Below, piece after piece: positions 24,779-35,525 of a DNA stretch of 64,000 nucleotides. The stretch lies in the NCBI GenBank assembly GCA_030068075.1, contig CM057834.1:96179119-96243118 (forward strand), written 5' to 3'. The notes beneath the pieces are model-generated. The model did not search any database. It was not told where the DNA came from and saw only the letters and a program-made list of their open reading frames with translations. The first letter of the stretch is position 1; every line of letters begins with the position of its first letter. Source of the DNA: Paguma larvata. Its lineage: Eukaryota; Chordata; Mammalia; Carnivora; Viverridae. A program made the translations under genes and the position numbers.

Positions 24779-25227
24779 TTTCTAGAACCAGCTTTTCAAT
24801 TGAATGTCTTAATTCTGGAAATGTTTTCTTTTTCTTAATTTTTTTAATTTACATCCTAGTTAGTTAGCGTATAGTGCAATAATGATTTCCAGGGTAGCAT
24901 CCAGTGATCCACCCCCTACATATAATACCCAGTGCTCATCCCAACAAGTGTCTTCCTTAATGCCCTTTGCCCATTTAGCCCATCCTCCAACCCACAACCC
25001 CTGCAACAACCCTGTTTGTTCTCTATATTAAAGAGTCTCTTGTGTTTTCTCCCCCTCCCTGTTTTGATATTATTTTTGCTTCCCATCCCTTATGTTCATC
25101 TGTTTTGTATCTTAAATTCCCCATATGAGTAAAGTCATATGATATTTGTCTTTCCCTGACTAATTTCGCTTAGCATAATACCCTCTAGTTCCCTCCATGT
25201 TGTTGCAAATGACAAGATTTCTTTCTT

Positions 25228-25430
25228 TTTTTTTAAGTTTATTTATTTACTTTTGAGAGAGAGAGAGCACAAGTGGGGAAAGGACAGAGAGAGAGACAGA
25301 GAATCCGAAGCAGACTCCAGGCTCTGAACTGTCAGCACAGAGCTCGACCTGGGGCTCAAACTCATGAACCACAAGATCATGACCTGAGCCCAAGTTGGAC
25401 ACCCAACAAAGTGAGCTACCCAGGTGCCCC
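25228..25430 (-). repeat. CAN-SINE inside L1 3' region
   Basis: Antisense copy ending CTACCCAGGTGCCCC. The L1 sequence GATTTCTTTCTTTT / GATTTCATTCTTTT is duplicated at its edges. Confidence 0.9.
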
Positions 25431-25667
25431 ATGATTTCATTCTTTTCGATTGCCATGTAATACTCCGTTATAAATACCACATCTTCTTTATCCATTCATC
25501 TGTTAATGGAGATTTGGGCTCTTTCCATACTTCGGCTATTGTTGATAGCGCTGCCATAAACAGTAGGGTGCATGTTCCCCTTTGAAACACCCCACCTGTA
25601 TCCTTTGGATAAATACCTAATGGTGCAGTTGTTAGGTCATTGGGTAGTTCTATGTTTACCTTTTTTT

Positions 25668-25877
25668 TTAATTTTTTTAATGTTTATTTTTGAGACAGAG
25701 AGAGACAAAGTATGAGCAGGGGAGGGGCAGAGAGAGAGGGAGACACAGAATCTGAAGCAGGCTTCAAGCTCTGAGCCATCAGCACAGAGCCCGACATGGG
25801 GCTCAAACCCACAGACTGTGAGATCATGACCTGAGCTGAAGTCAGATACTCAACCAACTGAGTCACCCAGGTGCCCC
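25668..25877 (-). repeat. CAN-SINE inside L1 ORF2 region
   Basis: Antisense copy from AATTTTTTTAATGTTTATTT to GAGTCACCCAGGTGCCCC. The L1 text resumes with TATTTTTAATTTTTTGAGGA. Confidence 0.9.
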
Positions 25878-26420
25878 TATTTTTAATTTTTTGAGGAACC
25901 TCCATACTGTTTTCCAGAGTGGCTGCCCCAGTTTGCATTCCCACCAGCAGTGCAAAAGAGTCCCTCTTTCTCCACATCTTCCCCATCATTTCTTATTGCC
26001 TGAGTTGTTAATTTTAGCCAATTCTGACAGGTGTGAGGTGGTATCTCATTATGGCTTTGATTTGTATTTCTCTGATGATGAGTGATGTTGAACATTTTTT
26101 CATGTGTCTGTTCACCATCTGGATGTCTTCTTTGGAGAAGTGTCTATTCATGTATTTGGCCAGTTTCTTCACTGGATTATTTGTTTTTTGGGTGTTGACT
26201 TTGATAAGTTCTTTATAAATTTTGGATACTAGCCCTTTATCTGATATGTCATTTGCAAATATTTCTCCCATTCCGTTGGTTGCCTTTTGATTTTGCTGAT
26301 TGTTCACTTCACCATGCAGAAACTTTTTATCTTGATGAGGTCCCAATAGTTCATTTTTGCTTTTGTTTCCCTTGCCTCTGGAGACATGTCAAGTAAGAAG
26401 TTGCTATGGTCAAGGTCAAC
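25878..26420 (-). pseudogene. L1 ORF2 C-terminal remnant
   Basis: The minus strand encodes the conserved L1 ORF2 C-terminal segment: [51 protein letters not shown] and [16 protein letters not shown]. Stops and a SINE break the frame farther on. Normally the reverse-transcriptase domain precedes this; here the upstream neighbour is endonuclease-side sequence. Confidence 0.85.
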
Positions 26421-27180
26421 AAGGAAGGTCTGGATTGCTATATACCTCTCTCTTATGACCACTGTTGCCACATCCCAGAGGTTTTGGGCTGTCATGTTAT
26501 CATTTTCATTGGCTTCCATGGACTTTTTAATTTCCTCTTTAACCTCTTGATTAACCCATTCATTCTTTAGTAGGATGGTCTTTAATCTCTAAGTATTTGT
26601 TGTCTTTCCAAAATTTTTCTTGTGGTTGATTTCAAGTTACATAGCGTCGTGATCTGGAAATATGCATGGTTAGATCTTGATCATTTTGTACTTGTTGAGG
26701 GCTGATTTGTGTCCCAGTATGTAATCTATTCTGGAAAATGTTCCATGTACACTCAAGAAGAATGTGTATTCCATTGCTTCAGGATGAAATGTTCTGTTAA
26801 GTCCATCCAGTCCAGTGTGTCATTCAAAGCCATTGTTTCCTTGTTGACTTTCTGCTTAGATGATCTGTCCACTAGGGTAAGTGGGATGTTGAAGTCTCCT
26901 ACTATTATGGTACTATTATCAATGAGTTTATTTATGTTCATAATTAATCAATTTATATATTTGGATTTACCCACGTTGGGGGCATAAATTTTTACATTTG
27001 TTAGATCCTCTTGGTGGATAGACCCCTTGATTATGATATAATGCCCTTCTTCATCTCATGTTACAGTTTTTATTTTAAAATCTAGACTGTCTGATAGAAG
27101 TATGGCTAATCCGGCTCTCTTTTGGCAACCATTAGCATGATAGATGGTTCTCCATCCCCTTACTTTCAATGTTAAGGTCT
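26421..27180 (-). pseudogene. L1 ORF2 endonuclease-side remnant
   Basis: The minus strand carries the AP-endonuclease-like motif STIIVGDFNIPLTLVDRSSK and the following KVNKETMALNDTLDWMDLTE, after YAPNVGKSKYIN with stops between. It continues into ENDNMTAQNLWDVATVVIRE and RYIAIQTFL, where the deletion begins. Nonsense changes make it non-functional. Confidence 0.8.
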
Positions 27181-27477
27181 AAAGTGGGTCTCTGGTAAAC
27201 AGCATATAGATAGATCTTGTTTTCTTATCCATTCTGTTACCCTATGTCTTTTGATTGGAGCATTTAGTCCATTGACATTTAGAGTGAGTACTGAAAGATA
27301 TGAGTTTATTGCCGATGTGTTGCCTGTAGAGTTAGAATTTCTGGTGGTGTTCTCTTGTCCTTTCTAGTCTTTGTTGCTCTTGATCTTTTTTTGTTTTATT
27401 TCATCTTTTCTCCCCTCAGAGAGTCCCCCTTAAAATTTCTTGCAGGGCTGGTTTCGTGGTCACAAATCCTTTAGTTT

Positions 27478-28268
27478 TCATTTGTCTGGGAAAATCTTGA
27501 TTTCTCCTTCTATTTTGAATGACAGCCTTGCTGGATAAAGAATTCTTGGCTGCATATTTTTCTTATTCAGCACGTTGAATATATCCTGCCACTCCTTTCT
27601 GGCCTGCCAAGTTTCTGTGAATAGGTATGCTGCAAACCTGATCTGTCTTCCCTTATAAGTTAAGGACTTTTTTTCCCTTGATGCTTTCATGATTCTTTCT
27701 TTGTCTGTGTATTTTGTAAATTTAACTATGATATGCCTTGGTGATGGTCGGGTTTTGTTGAATCTAACGGGAGTTCTCTGTGTTTCTTGGATTTTGATGT
27801 CTGTGTCTTTCCCCAGGCTAGCATAGTTTTCTGCTATGATTTGCTCACGTCAACTTTCTCTCTCTTCAGCTTCTGGGACTCCTATGATTTGGATGTTATT
27901 TATTTTTAGTGAGTTCTCTAATTCCTATATTGTGCTCTTTTGCCTTAGTTTACCTCTTTTTTTCTGCTTCATTATTCTCCATAATTTTGTCTTTTATATC
28001 ACTGATTCACCACTCTCCTTCATCTATCCTTGCCGCCATGGCATCCATTTGAGATTGCATCTCAGTTATAGCATTTTTAATTTCATCCTGACTAGATTTT
28101 ACTTCTTTCATCTCTGAAGAAAGGGATTCTATGTTTTTATCAACCCCAGCTAGTATTCTTATTAACGTGATTGTAAATTCTAGTTCAGACATCTTGTTTA
28201 TATCTGTGTTGATTAGGTTCCTACCTGTCATTTCTTCCTGTTCTTTCTTTTGGGGTGAATTCCTTCAT
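27478..28268 (-). pseudogene. L1 ORF1 remnant (frameshifted)
   Basis: ORF1 encodes the RNA-binding chaperone of L1. A likely start at 28268-28266 is followed by a one-base frameshift. The N-terminal coiled-coil piece then reads LAGVDKNIESLSSEMKEVKS down to about 28007. The C-terminal RNA-binding part (KGRQIRFAAYLFTETWQARK, ILYPARLSFKIEGEIKIF) lies at 27690-27478 in a separate open frame. Confidence 0.8.
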
Positions 28269-29982
28269 TTTGTTATTTTGGAGAAAGAAAAAGAATTTAT
28301 AACATTGAAAATTATAATTAAAAAGTAAAAAACAATACAAATCTAATAAAGGAAGCTAGATCCTAGGTGTGTTTTGGTCTGGTTGTTGGAAGAAGCTTGA
28401 TAGAATAGAGAAAAAAGGGAAAGAAAAGAAAATAAAGGAAAAGTAAAAAAACATTTAAAATTTTAAAAGATGTATACAATAAAATAGAATAAAATGAAAT
28501 GAAGTAAAATAGAATTTAAAAATTTACAAAAAAATTGAAAGTATAGTAAAACTTTAAAAAAAATTTTTAATGGAAAATAAAAATATTTCTTCTCTTTCTG
28601 TATCCAAGAATAAGAAAAGAAAAAGAAAAAGAAACAAAAAAACAAAACAAAAAACTGAATAGATGGACCAGCGAACAGAATGAAGTCTGAATGGAATTAC
28701 ATTCAAAGTCTAACTATGTCTTCTACAACCTTGAAGTCTAACTATGAAGCACTTTATAGTCCATACACTATGCAGGCGGAGAGAATTGTAGTCTTTCTCT
28801 AGGGCCTGGGCTTGGTTGGCACAGTTGGGCGGGGCTCGATGTAACTGCTCCATTCTCCACTAGGTGGCGCTGCTTAGCTAACTGGGGTGGGTGGGTGTGG
28901 CATGCGTGCGCATCTATGCCAATGCCTGGGAAAGGTGAAAATGGCATCACCGGCTTCCCAGTCTCTGGTACCAGAACTCTGCACTCTCACTGACCAGCAA
29001 TCAAGCACCCGTCCTTTGTCTCCAGCTTCAGTCCACTTCGCGCTTCTACACTGTCAGCATCCGAGCTGTCAGCCTGCCAGGTGGCACTTCCCTCCTGAAT
29101 TATATTTCAGATGGGGCTGTGTTTCTAAACCCCTCACTTCTGAGAGCCCCGCGGCTTGGACCCGCTTCTACCCTCTGGGGGAGGGTCTCGCCAAGCAGAG
29201 GCTGGGTGCCAGCTTGCCCCATGGGAGCATTCAGGTGGTTATGCTGTTGCAGAGGCTCAGAGATTGTAGCCAGGTGCCTGCTTGCCCCAGAAAAAATTCA
29301 TGGGATTGAGCAGCAGTAGAGGTTTAGAGATTATGGAAAACACAACACACGGCTGGCACCAGGTTTCACTGCCCCCTGGTGTTTTTGTTCCAATACCAGA
29401 AATGGTGTTCCCTGGGATCTGCTGGGACTTTTGCCTGTGGGGAGGCTGTTTGGCCTCTACCAAATGCCCTCATAGCAGGGGAACCACTTTTCCCTGTGTG
29501 GCCCACAGGCCCCTTGGACCTCACTGTCTGCTCCTGGGGATTCTCCCTTCCCAGCAGAGCACGGCCAGGTACTGAGCTGTAGGATTTCCAACACTGCTCT
29601 CCCCTGTTTATACAGTCCTAGTGGTATTGAAACCCTCTCCTTTCTCCTTTCTTCTTTTTCCCTTTCTTGTCTAGTCATCTGTGGGTGTTCCTACTTTTTC
29701 TCTCCAGCTGCTTTTGGGGGTAGTGGTTTTCCTGGACTCTCCCCACTTTCTCTGTTCTCTCTCCACAAATACAGCTCCCTACCCTCCATAGCTTCTCTCC
29801 CCTGCACTTCACCTCTCTGTGCCTCGACCCTGCTGAGTTTTGTGGCTCAAGTTATGCAGATTGTTGTGTTAACCCTCAGATCAATTTTCTAGGTGTGCAA
29901 AATGGTTTGGTGCTGATCTAGCTGCATTTCAGGGATGAGAGAGGCTGGGGACTTCCATGCTGTTCTTCCATCTTGGCCCCCT
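28269..29982 (-). promoter_or_regulatory. L1 5' UTR (internal promoter region)
   Basis: About 1.7 kb between the L1 5' end and ORF1. The outer part (28760-29980) is GC-rich; the part next to ORF1 (28270-28690) is strongly A-rich on the plus strand. L1 5' UTRs normally contain the element's own promoter. Whether this copy is active cannot be told from sequence. Confidence 0.7.
28857..28872 (+). promoter_or_regulatory. Consensus-quality CTCF-type motif
   Basis: CCACTAGGTGGCGCTG matches the published vertebrate CTCF core consensus (CCASYAGRKGGCRSTG) at every position. It sits inside the L1 5' UTR. Binding is inferred from the motif only. Confidence 0.65.
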
Positions 29983-30179
29983 GGAGGTGTTTATTTTTAA
30001 TGTGAGCTCCCCACACTGAGGAAAAAACAAATTAGGAAAACTAACTAAAAAACAAGAAACCAGCTTAGAAGCAGAATGAAAATGGTAAAGCTATTTCCAG
30101 AGGATTCTAGTTGGCCTCTCAGTTTCCTTGCCTGCAGTATCCAATTCACAACCCAGACTCTAACGAGCTTTCCAAACCA

Positions 30180-30935
30180 GATGAGCGTCCCACTCAAATG
30201 TAATTGATCCTGTTTCAGTTTGTGTCTTTGTGAGATGAAATATCACAGACTTTTACCTCCTTTTGCTCTGATGCTATTTTTCAAATTTGAAGGACACTGT
30301 GACCAAAATACTCAAAAGCCGTGATATTCATTAAATAACTCAAGTCAGAATTTAATATATCCTCTAATTGAGAGGCTCATAAAATTGTTCCAGGCACCCA
30401 AAGACCACTTTTATTTCTCTATTTTCTTGACATCCTGAACATCTTTCTGAGAAATCGCTACCGAGTAGTCAAACCACAACAAAGACCAGCATGGGGGGAA
30501 AGGGCACAGCTCAGGCGTTTGGAGCTCATCCTACTGACCTGCAGACAGCAATCGGAATTGAGAAATGCCTACCAAAAAATACTTGCATCAACATTTGACC
30601 CATCAAATCGAATTGCTTTTGTCTTGATCATTGTACCGGGCCACTGTCAGCTTTGCAAACGCTAATTAAAAGCAAAAGCACAACCAGCATTTTGAAAGAG
30701 CTTCTAGGAGAATCTCCCATTTGCACATACATGTAAGATTAATTTTCCCCAGAGCTGACCAATTTCAGGGTCAACAGACTACTGATGCCAAGGAGCAATC
30801 ATAAATGAAATTCCCTAAAATTGTCTGTGAATGTCCAGACCCAGCAAGGCAGACTGCATTTTGAAAGCACAATTCAAATGTCTCATGTCTTAATCTCAAA
30901 TGAAATAAGTCAACCATTCATAATTAAACGTTTCT
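30180..30935. other. Repeat-free, AT-rich block, candidate conserved noncoding element
   Basis: No transposon is recognisable. The sequence has non-decayed-looking, motif-dense text with homeodomain-type cores (GCTAATTAAAAG, CATAATTAAAC) and CAATCATAAATGAAAT. Conservation cannot be tested here. Confidence 0.3.
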
Positions 30936-31204
30936 GATGCCTGATGTGGCCGGGGTGGGGTGGAAAGCTGGGTCTGGAAACTTACCCACGTAACTGGAAG
31001 GGGTGCACAGAGTGGGCCGGGGTTTGTAACTATGCAGCAGCAGACAGCAGAGGGAACTACTTCGGAGCAGGCCGGTGACTGGCTCCTTGCAGCGGGGCTC
31101 AGGGAGATCCAGCAAAGATGACACGGCGCTGCGAGATGGGCACCTTCCTGGGCATTCCGCTTGTATGAATGAACTCACTCCTACAGGACTCCAGTGAGGG
31201 AGGA

Positions 31205-31360
31205 GGTTTTGCTAGACGCGTTTTACAGACATGAAAACTGATACACAGAGAAAGGAAGTAGCTTGCACGAAGTTATCCCTCTAAGAGGCAGAGCAAGGAC
31301 TTGTACATAGTTTGGCTGTAATGCCTGCCTCTGTAACCACTGAGCTATCTCCTCTCCAGG
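31205..31360 (+). repeat. MIR fragment
   Basis: TTTTACAGACATGAAAACTG followed by GAAGTAGCTTGCACGAAGTT and ACCACTGAGCTATCTCC fits the 3' half of MIR. Confidence 0.7.
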
Positions 31361-32930
31361 AGGTAACAAGCTTCTCTTTCAGGCAGACGATGGAGGACAG
31401 TCACTGGAACGGAGAGAGCAGTTCATAGGCTGGAGGACACATCCGCGTCCTTGAAAATCGAACAGTTCACACTCGGATGCGGGCTCAGGAGAGGGACGTA
31501 GGGAGGGGCCCCACTGTGAGGGCCAGGACTCTCTTTCTAGACAAGGCCTCCCGAACTCCTTGACATCAAAAGAAAAAAGAAATGTTATGCGTGAGTCCCA
31601 ATTTATATAACTTCATTTATGTATTCCTTTTCAATTTTCGCGCATGTACTACTGAATTAATGTAGATTGTAAAATATGGACAAAGGGGAAATTATTCTTT
31701 TACACCAAAAACTTGCCATAAATTCACTTCGAATAACACGGACTTATACTAGTGATAGAAATGTGTGTCCCTGACCAAAACTATATTTTTAAAGGAATTT
31801 GGATCTGGTTTTTATTTGGACATGTATCAGAATTAGTTGATCTAGAGCCCATTTTTTTTCTAGAAGTATTCCCTGATGGATTAAGATGACGATGGATGAT
31901 TACTTGGAAAAAAAAAATGCAAGACCTTTGATGTATTGCATAATCCTGAAACTTTATATTAAAATGAAAACAAAGAAACTTTAAAAAGCCTGCAGCAATA
32001 CCAAAAGAAAATAAATAAATAAGGGTCATCCAACAAGAAAAATTTTCTCTAGAACAATTCTTGTAAATCCCAGAAACAAAGCCAAAATGTCAATCCATTC
32101 TTTTTAACATTTTTTTTCACAGCAAAACCACAGCCGGTGTACAAAATAAAACACGGGCGTTCAAACAATCTAAGCTTCTGCCAGTGACAGAGCGTGTCCC
32201 ATTTGGGGCAAAGAGATATTTTTCTGATCACAGCAATAATTCAACATGTACAAAAAGAAAAATTAAATTACATTAAAAGAAAGCATTTTCAGCAGTCTTG
32301 ACGGCTTCAGCCCTCTGACGCTCCTGAGATTCAATCACCCAATTATTGCCATGTTGTAAAGCCAGCTGCCTCTTGAAACCAACTCCAATGGAAAGAGGAG
32401 GCGCCCAGCAAAGCAGCTTAAACATCTCACCTGAAAAGCTCTTTTCCAACCAGGACGTGTGTCAGTCGTGTCTGAGAGGTTCTCCTCCATCCTGCAAAGG
32501 AGAGATTAATTCTTCAGGTTCCACTCGTGTGGTCATCTCGTGAGATTTCCCTGAAGTTCTGGAAAGGTTCTGGAGTCACTGGAGCCTGAACCTGCATAGC
32601 CTTTTGCTGCACAAATCTCAACCTGACAGAAACTGTAAAATGAGACTCCTGACTTCATATGACGGGAACAATGTCAAGTTGGCTGATAGGTTTGATGGTG
32701 TTGGTTTGGAAAGGGGTCGACCCAAGACTGTAGCAAAACCAAGGCTGTGGTCTGCTACTCAAAGCCACCACTCCTGGGCTGACAAATGGCAGCCTCTGTT
32801 GTTTTGTCTTTGTTTTTGTGTTGGGGTTTTTTTGAAACCTTCGTTTAGGGATGGGCAACTTATTCCAATTTGTCTTTGAGGTGATAGGTTTGGGAATGGA
32901 AAATTACCCAAGGCGATAAAAAAAAGAAAA

Positions 32931-33006
32931 CAAGAGAAGAGAAGAGAAGAGAAGAGAAGAGAAGAGAAGAGAAGAGAAGAGAAGAGAAGAGAAGAGAAGA
33001 GAAGAG
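32931..33006. repeat. (GAAGA)n pentanucleotide repeat
   Basis: About 15 near-perfect units of GAAGA; one strand is entirely purine. Confidence 0.95.
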
Positions 33007-33061
33007 ATCTGTCAAAGTATTTTGTAAAGGATTTAAATCATGGGGTATCTAATGTAGATTT

Positions 33062-33265
33062 TTTTTAACGTTTATTTATTTTTGAGAGACATAGAGTGAG
33101 CAGGGGAAGGGCAGAGAGAGAGGGAGATACAGAATCTGAAGCAGGCTCCAGGCTCTGATGAGCCGTCAGCACAGAGCCCGATGTGGGGCTCGAACTCACA
33201 GACCGTGAGATCATGACCTGAGCTGAAGTCGGCCGCTTAACCGACTGAGCCACCCAAGCGCCCCC
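33062..33265 (-). repeat. CAN-SINE with target-site duplication
   Basis: Antisense copy. Duplication CTAATGTAGATTT / CTAAAGTAGATTT at 33049-33061 and 33266-33278. Confidence 0.92.
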
Positions 33266-33316
33266 CTAAAGTAGATTTAATTCATTGCCTTACATGCTTT
33301 AAAATGACTCCTTCTC

Positions 33317-33425
33317 GGGGCGCCTGACCGGTTTAGTCGGAAGAGCATACAACTCTTGATCTTGGAGTGATAAGTTTGAATCCCACATTGGGTTTGAGAT
33401 TACTTTAAAAATTTTTTAAATACAT
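33317..33425 (+). repeat. Short CAN-SINE variant without CT-rich region
   Basis: The head is GGGGCGCCTGACCGGTTTAG. It then reads CACATTGGGTTTGAGATTAC followed by TTTAAAAATT, a different 3' end from the common copies here (no CT stretch, no AATAAATAAACATT). Confidence 0.75.
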
Positions 33426-33823
33426 TTAAAGAAAATAATAGTAAAATAGAGCAACCCCTTCTCTAAGCACTTCAGGATTCATCTTTCCTAACGGTTGAGA
33501 TAAGACCATGTCTACACATGCCCCTTTAAAATCGCGCATGTAAAACACCGGCATCCCTACTCTATAACTGTGAGGTTCTTGACCGCAAATGTCCTCCCCA
33601 GGTGGTGTCACACCGTGCTAGCTTGTCGAGGGCATTTTGTTCTTACTTCTGAATACTCCCTGGGCCCACCTGTGTATTAACGTGCAGTAGGCATGTCTTC
33701 AGATATGTCCTTGTTAAGCAACAGAATTTTCACAAGAGCATTCTGACCCTAGCCTTGTCTTAGGAAATGGCCAAAGCCCCAGAGAGTATTCGTGTTCAAG
33801 GTACTAGTTTAAAAATGTGACTT

Positions 33824-34049
33824 TGGAGTACCTAGGGTCTCAGTTGGTTAAACATCTGACTTTAACTCAGGTCGTGATCTCACAGTTTGTGGTCCCGAGC
33901 CTCAGAGTTGGGTTCTGTGCTGACAGCTCAGGGCCTGGAGCCTGCTTCAGATTCTGTGTCTCCCTCTCTCTCTGCCCCTCCCCTGCTTGTGCTCCGTCTC
34001 TTTCTGTCTCTGAAAAATAATCAATAAACATTACAAAAAGAAAAAAGAG
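33824..34049 (+). repeat. CAN-SINE with target-site duplication
   Basis: The head is GGAGTACCTAGGGTCTCAGT. Duplication AAAATGTGACTT / AAAATGTGAACTT flanks it. Confidence 0.9.
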
Positions 34050-34199
34050 AAAATGTGAACTTCAATTCACTGCTGCTGAGTGCTTAACAGAATATCAATT
34101 GAGAGAAAATATATTTAGGAGGAGAGCCTGACGGCCATGCAATCCACTCACTGGCCTGGAGAAATGTTAACTTCTTAAAAATCATCTAGAACTTGGTGT

Positions 34200-34455
34200 G
34201 ACATGGGAGCTCTGAGGACACAAGTAGGTCATTGAGGATGGAGAGGAATGAGCAGCCCTGGAAAGAATAGAAAGAACTAATGGAGGGAGTTGAGGGGGTT
34301 GGGAATGGGGAAAAGATGCCTGGATTGTGTAGGGTGTGGTTGGTCATGACAAGGGCTTGGTTTTTGCTCAGAGGGAAGTGGAGATCCACCCAGAGGAGCA
34401 GAGAAGTGACATGATATGACATACATTATAAAATGACCACTCTGGCTAAATGGTC
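34200..34455 (-). repeat. L2 fragment, antisense
   Basis: GGGCTTGGTTTTTGCTCAGA, AGAAGTGACATGATATGACA and AAAATGACCACTCTGGCTAA follow the complement of the L2 3' region. Confidence 0.65.
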
Positions 34456-34844
34456 TCCTCTTTCCATTGCATCACTTAAACCCAACACTCAAAACAAGGA
34501 ACAGTTTCCAAGCTATTTCTCAACTGTCTGATGGAAAGAAATAGCGAGGATCCTAAATGACAGGATGTCCCCTCTGTCACCTCCCTGGATTCCTGAAACA
34601 GATTCATACAAGGCATATTTCAAACAAGTTCTTTCAAGTCCTCCTTCACTCGGGCATGTCCTAAAGTCATTCCCAGGAACTCTAATTGAATGGCTTGGTA
34701 CAGAACAGAAACAGCTGTGTGGTTAGACTTCCAGAACAATCCTAATGTGTGGAATCCTAATGTGGAAACCGCCTCTCCAGAGGCTGGCGACAATAGCTGA
34801 CATGGGCACAAGCTTTTATTTTGTCCCTTCCTTCGTTCTGTGGC

Positions 34845-35169
34845 TGTGCTGTCCAGGATGGTGACCGCTAGTCACACATGGCTATTCAGCACTTGAACTG
34901 GGACTAGCTGAAACTGAGATGTGCAGTCGGCATACATTAACTCAGCGGATTCTGAAGTCAGGGTAAAAAAAAAAAAAAAAAAGAATGTAAAATGCCTCAA
35001 TAATTTCTACATAGATGACATGTTGAAAGAATATTATTTTGGAGATGCTAAATTAAATACAGTATGTTATTAAAGTGAATTCAGGACTTTTTTTAACGTT
35101 TTTAATATGGCTACAAGAGAATTTAAAACTGCAACATGGCTCACAGTGTATTTCTGTTGGACAGGACTG
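34845..35169. mobile_element. hAT-Charlie-type non-autonomous DNA transposon
   Basis: The left end TGTGCTGTCCAGGATG and the right end CTGTTGGACAGGACTG are imperfect inverted repeats. Internal text (GACCGCTAGTCACACATGGC, TATTCAGCACTTGAACTGGG, AATATGGCTACAAGAGAATT) matches a common mammalian hAT-Charlie element whose exact name I do not assign. It contains an A18 run at about 34966-34982. Confidence 0.7.
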
Positions 35170-35339
35170 ATGTAGAGCATCTCACAGCCTCTTCTTGCAG
35201 GAACTGTGGCCCCCTGTCTCGCAAACCCCCAACACACACCTACTGTGGTATCACCTTCGACAGTAATTTTTTTAAAGAAAAATGCTAAATTGCCTTTTTA
35301 GATCTTTCTTCCAGGTAGTTTGAGTAGAAGGAATTGAAC

Positions 35340-35525
35340 GACAGCACAACAGAGTAGTTAGTAGTAAGAATTTGTTAGAAGTGTGACCATAAGCCAGTTA
35401 CTTACCTTCCCTGAGTCTCCAGTCCTTCATCTGTAAGATCTCAAAAATAACACGTACCCCGAGGTGTTGTCAAGCTCAGTATCATCGTTCCTAGCAACGC
35501 ATAAGTGGTAAACCCTCTTCTAATT
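35340..35525 (-). repeat. MIR fragment, antisense
   Basis: GTGTGACCATAAGCCAGTTA, CTTACCTTCCCTGAGTCTCC and TCCTTCATCTGTAAGATC correspond to the antisense MIR. Confidence 0.7.

Larger units (their letters stand above)
24827..29982 (-). mobile_element. Carnivore LINE-1 with 5' UTR, internally deleted and SINE-interrupted
   Basis: The largest element in the window. Read on the minus strand it starts with GGGGGCCAAGATGGAAGAAC (complement of 29961-29980), keeps a GC-rich 5' UTR, a frameshifted ORF1, and the endonuclease part of ORF2. It then jumps at about 26420 directly to the ORF2 C-terminal region and 3' UTR, ending at a T-rich tract near 24830. Roughly the whole reverse-transcriptase domain is absent. 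Two antisense SINEs interrupt the 3' part. Flanks GGAAATGTTTTCTTTTT and GGAGGTGTTTATTTTT may be a worn target-site duplication. It cannot move by itself. Confidence 0.88.

Noticed and set aside
24827..29982. Possibility that the L1 is intact and mobile
   Set aside because: The reverse transcriptase is missing, ORF1 is frameshifted, the endonuclease has stop codons and two SINEs interrupt the 3' part.
32931..33006. Regularly spaced repeats suggestive of a CRISPR array
   Set aside because: It is a simple GAAGA pentanucleotide repeat with no spacers, in a mammalian intron.
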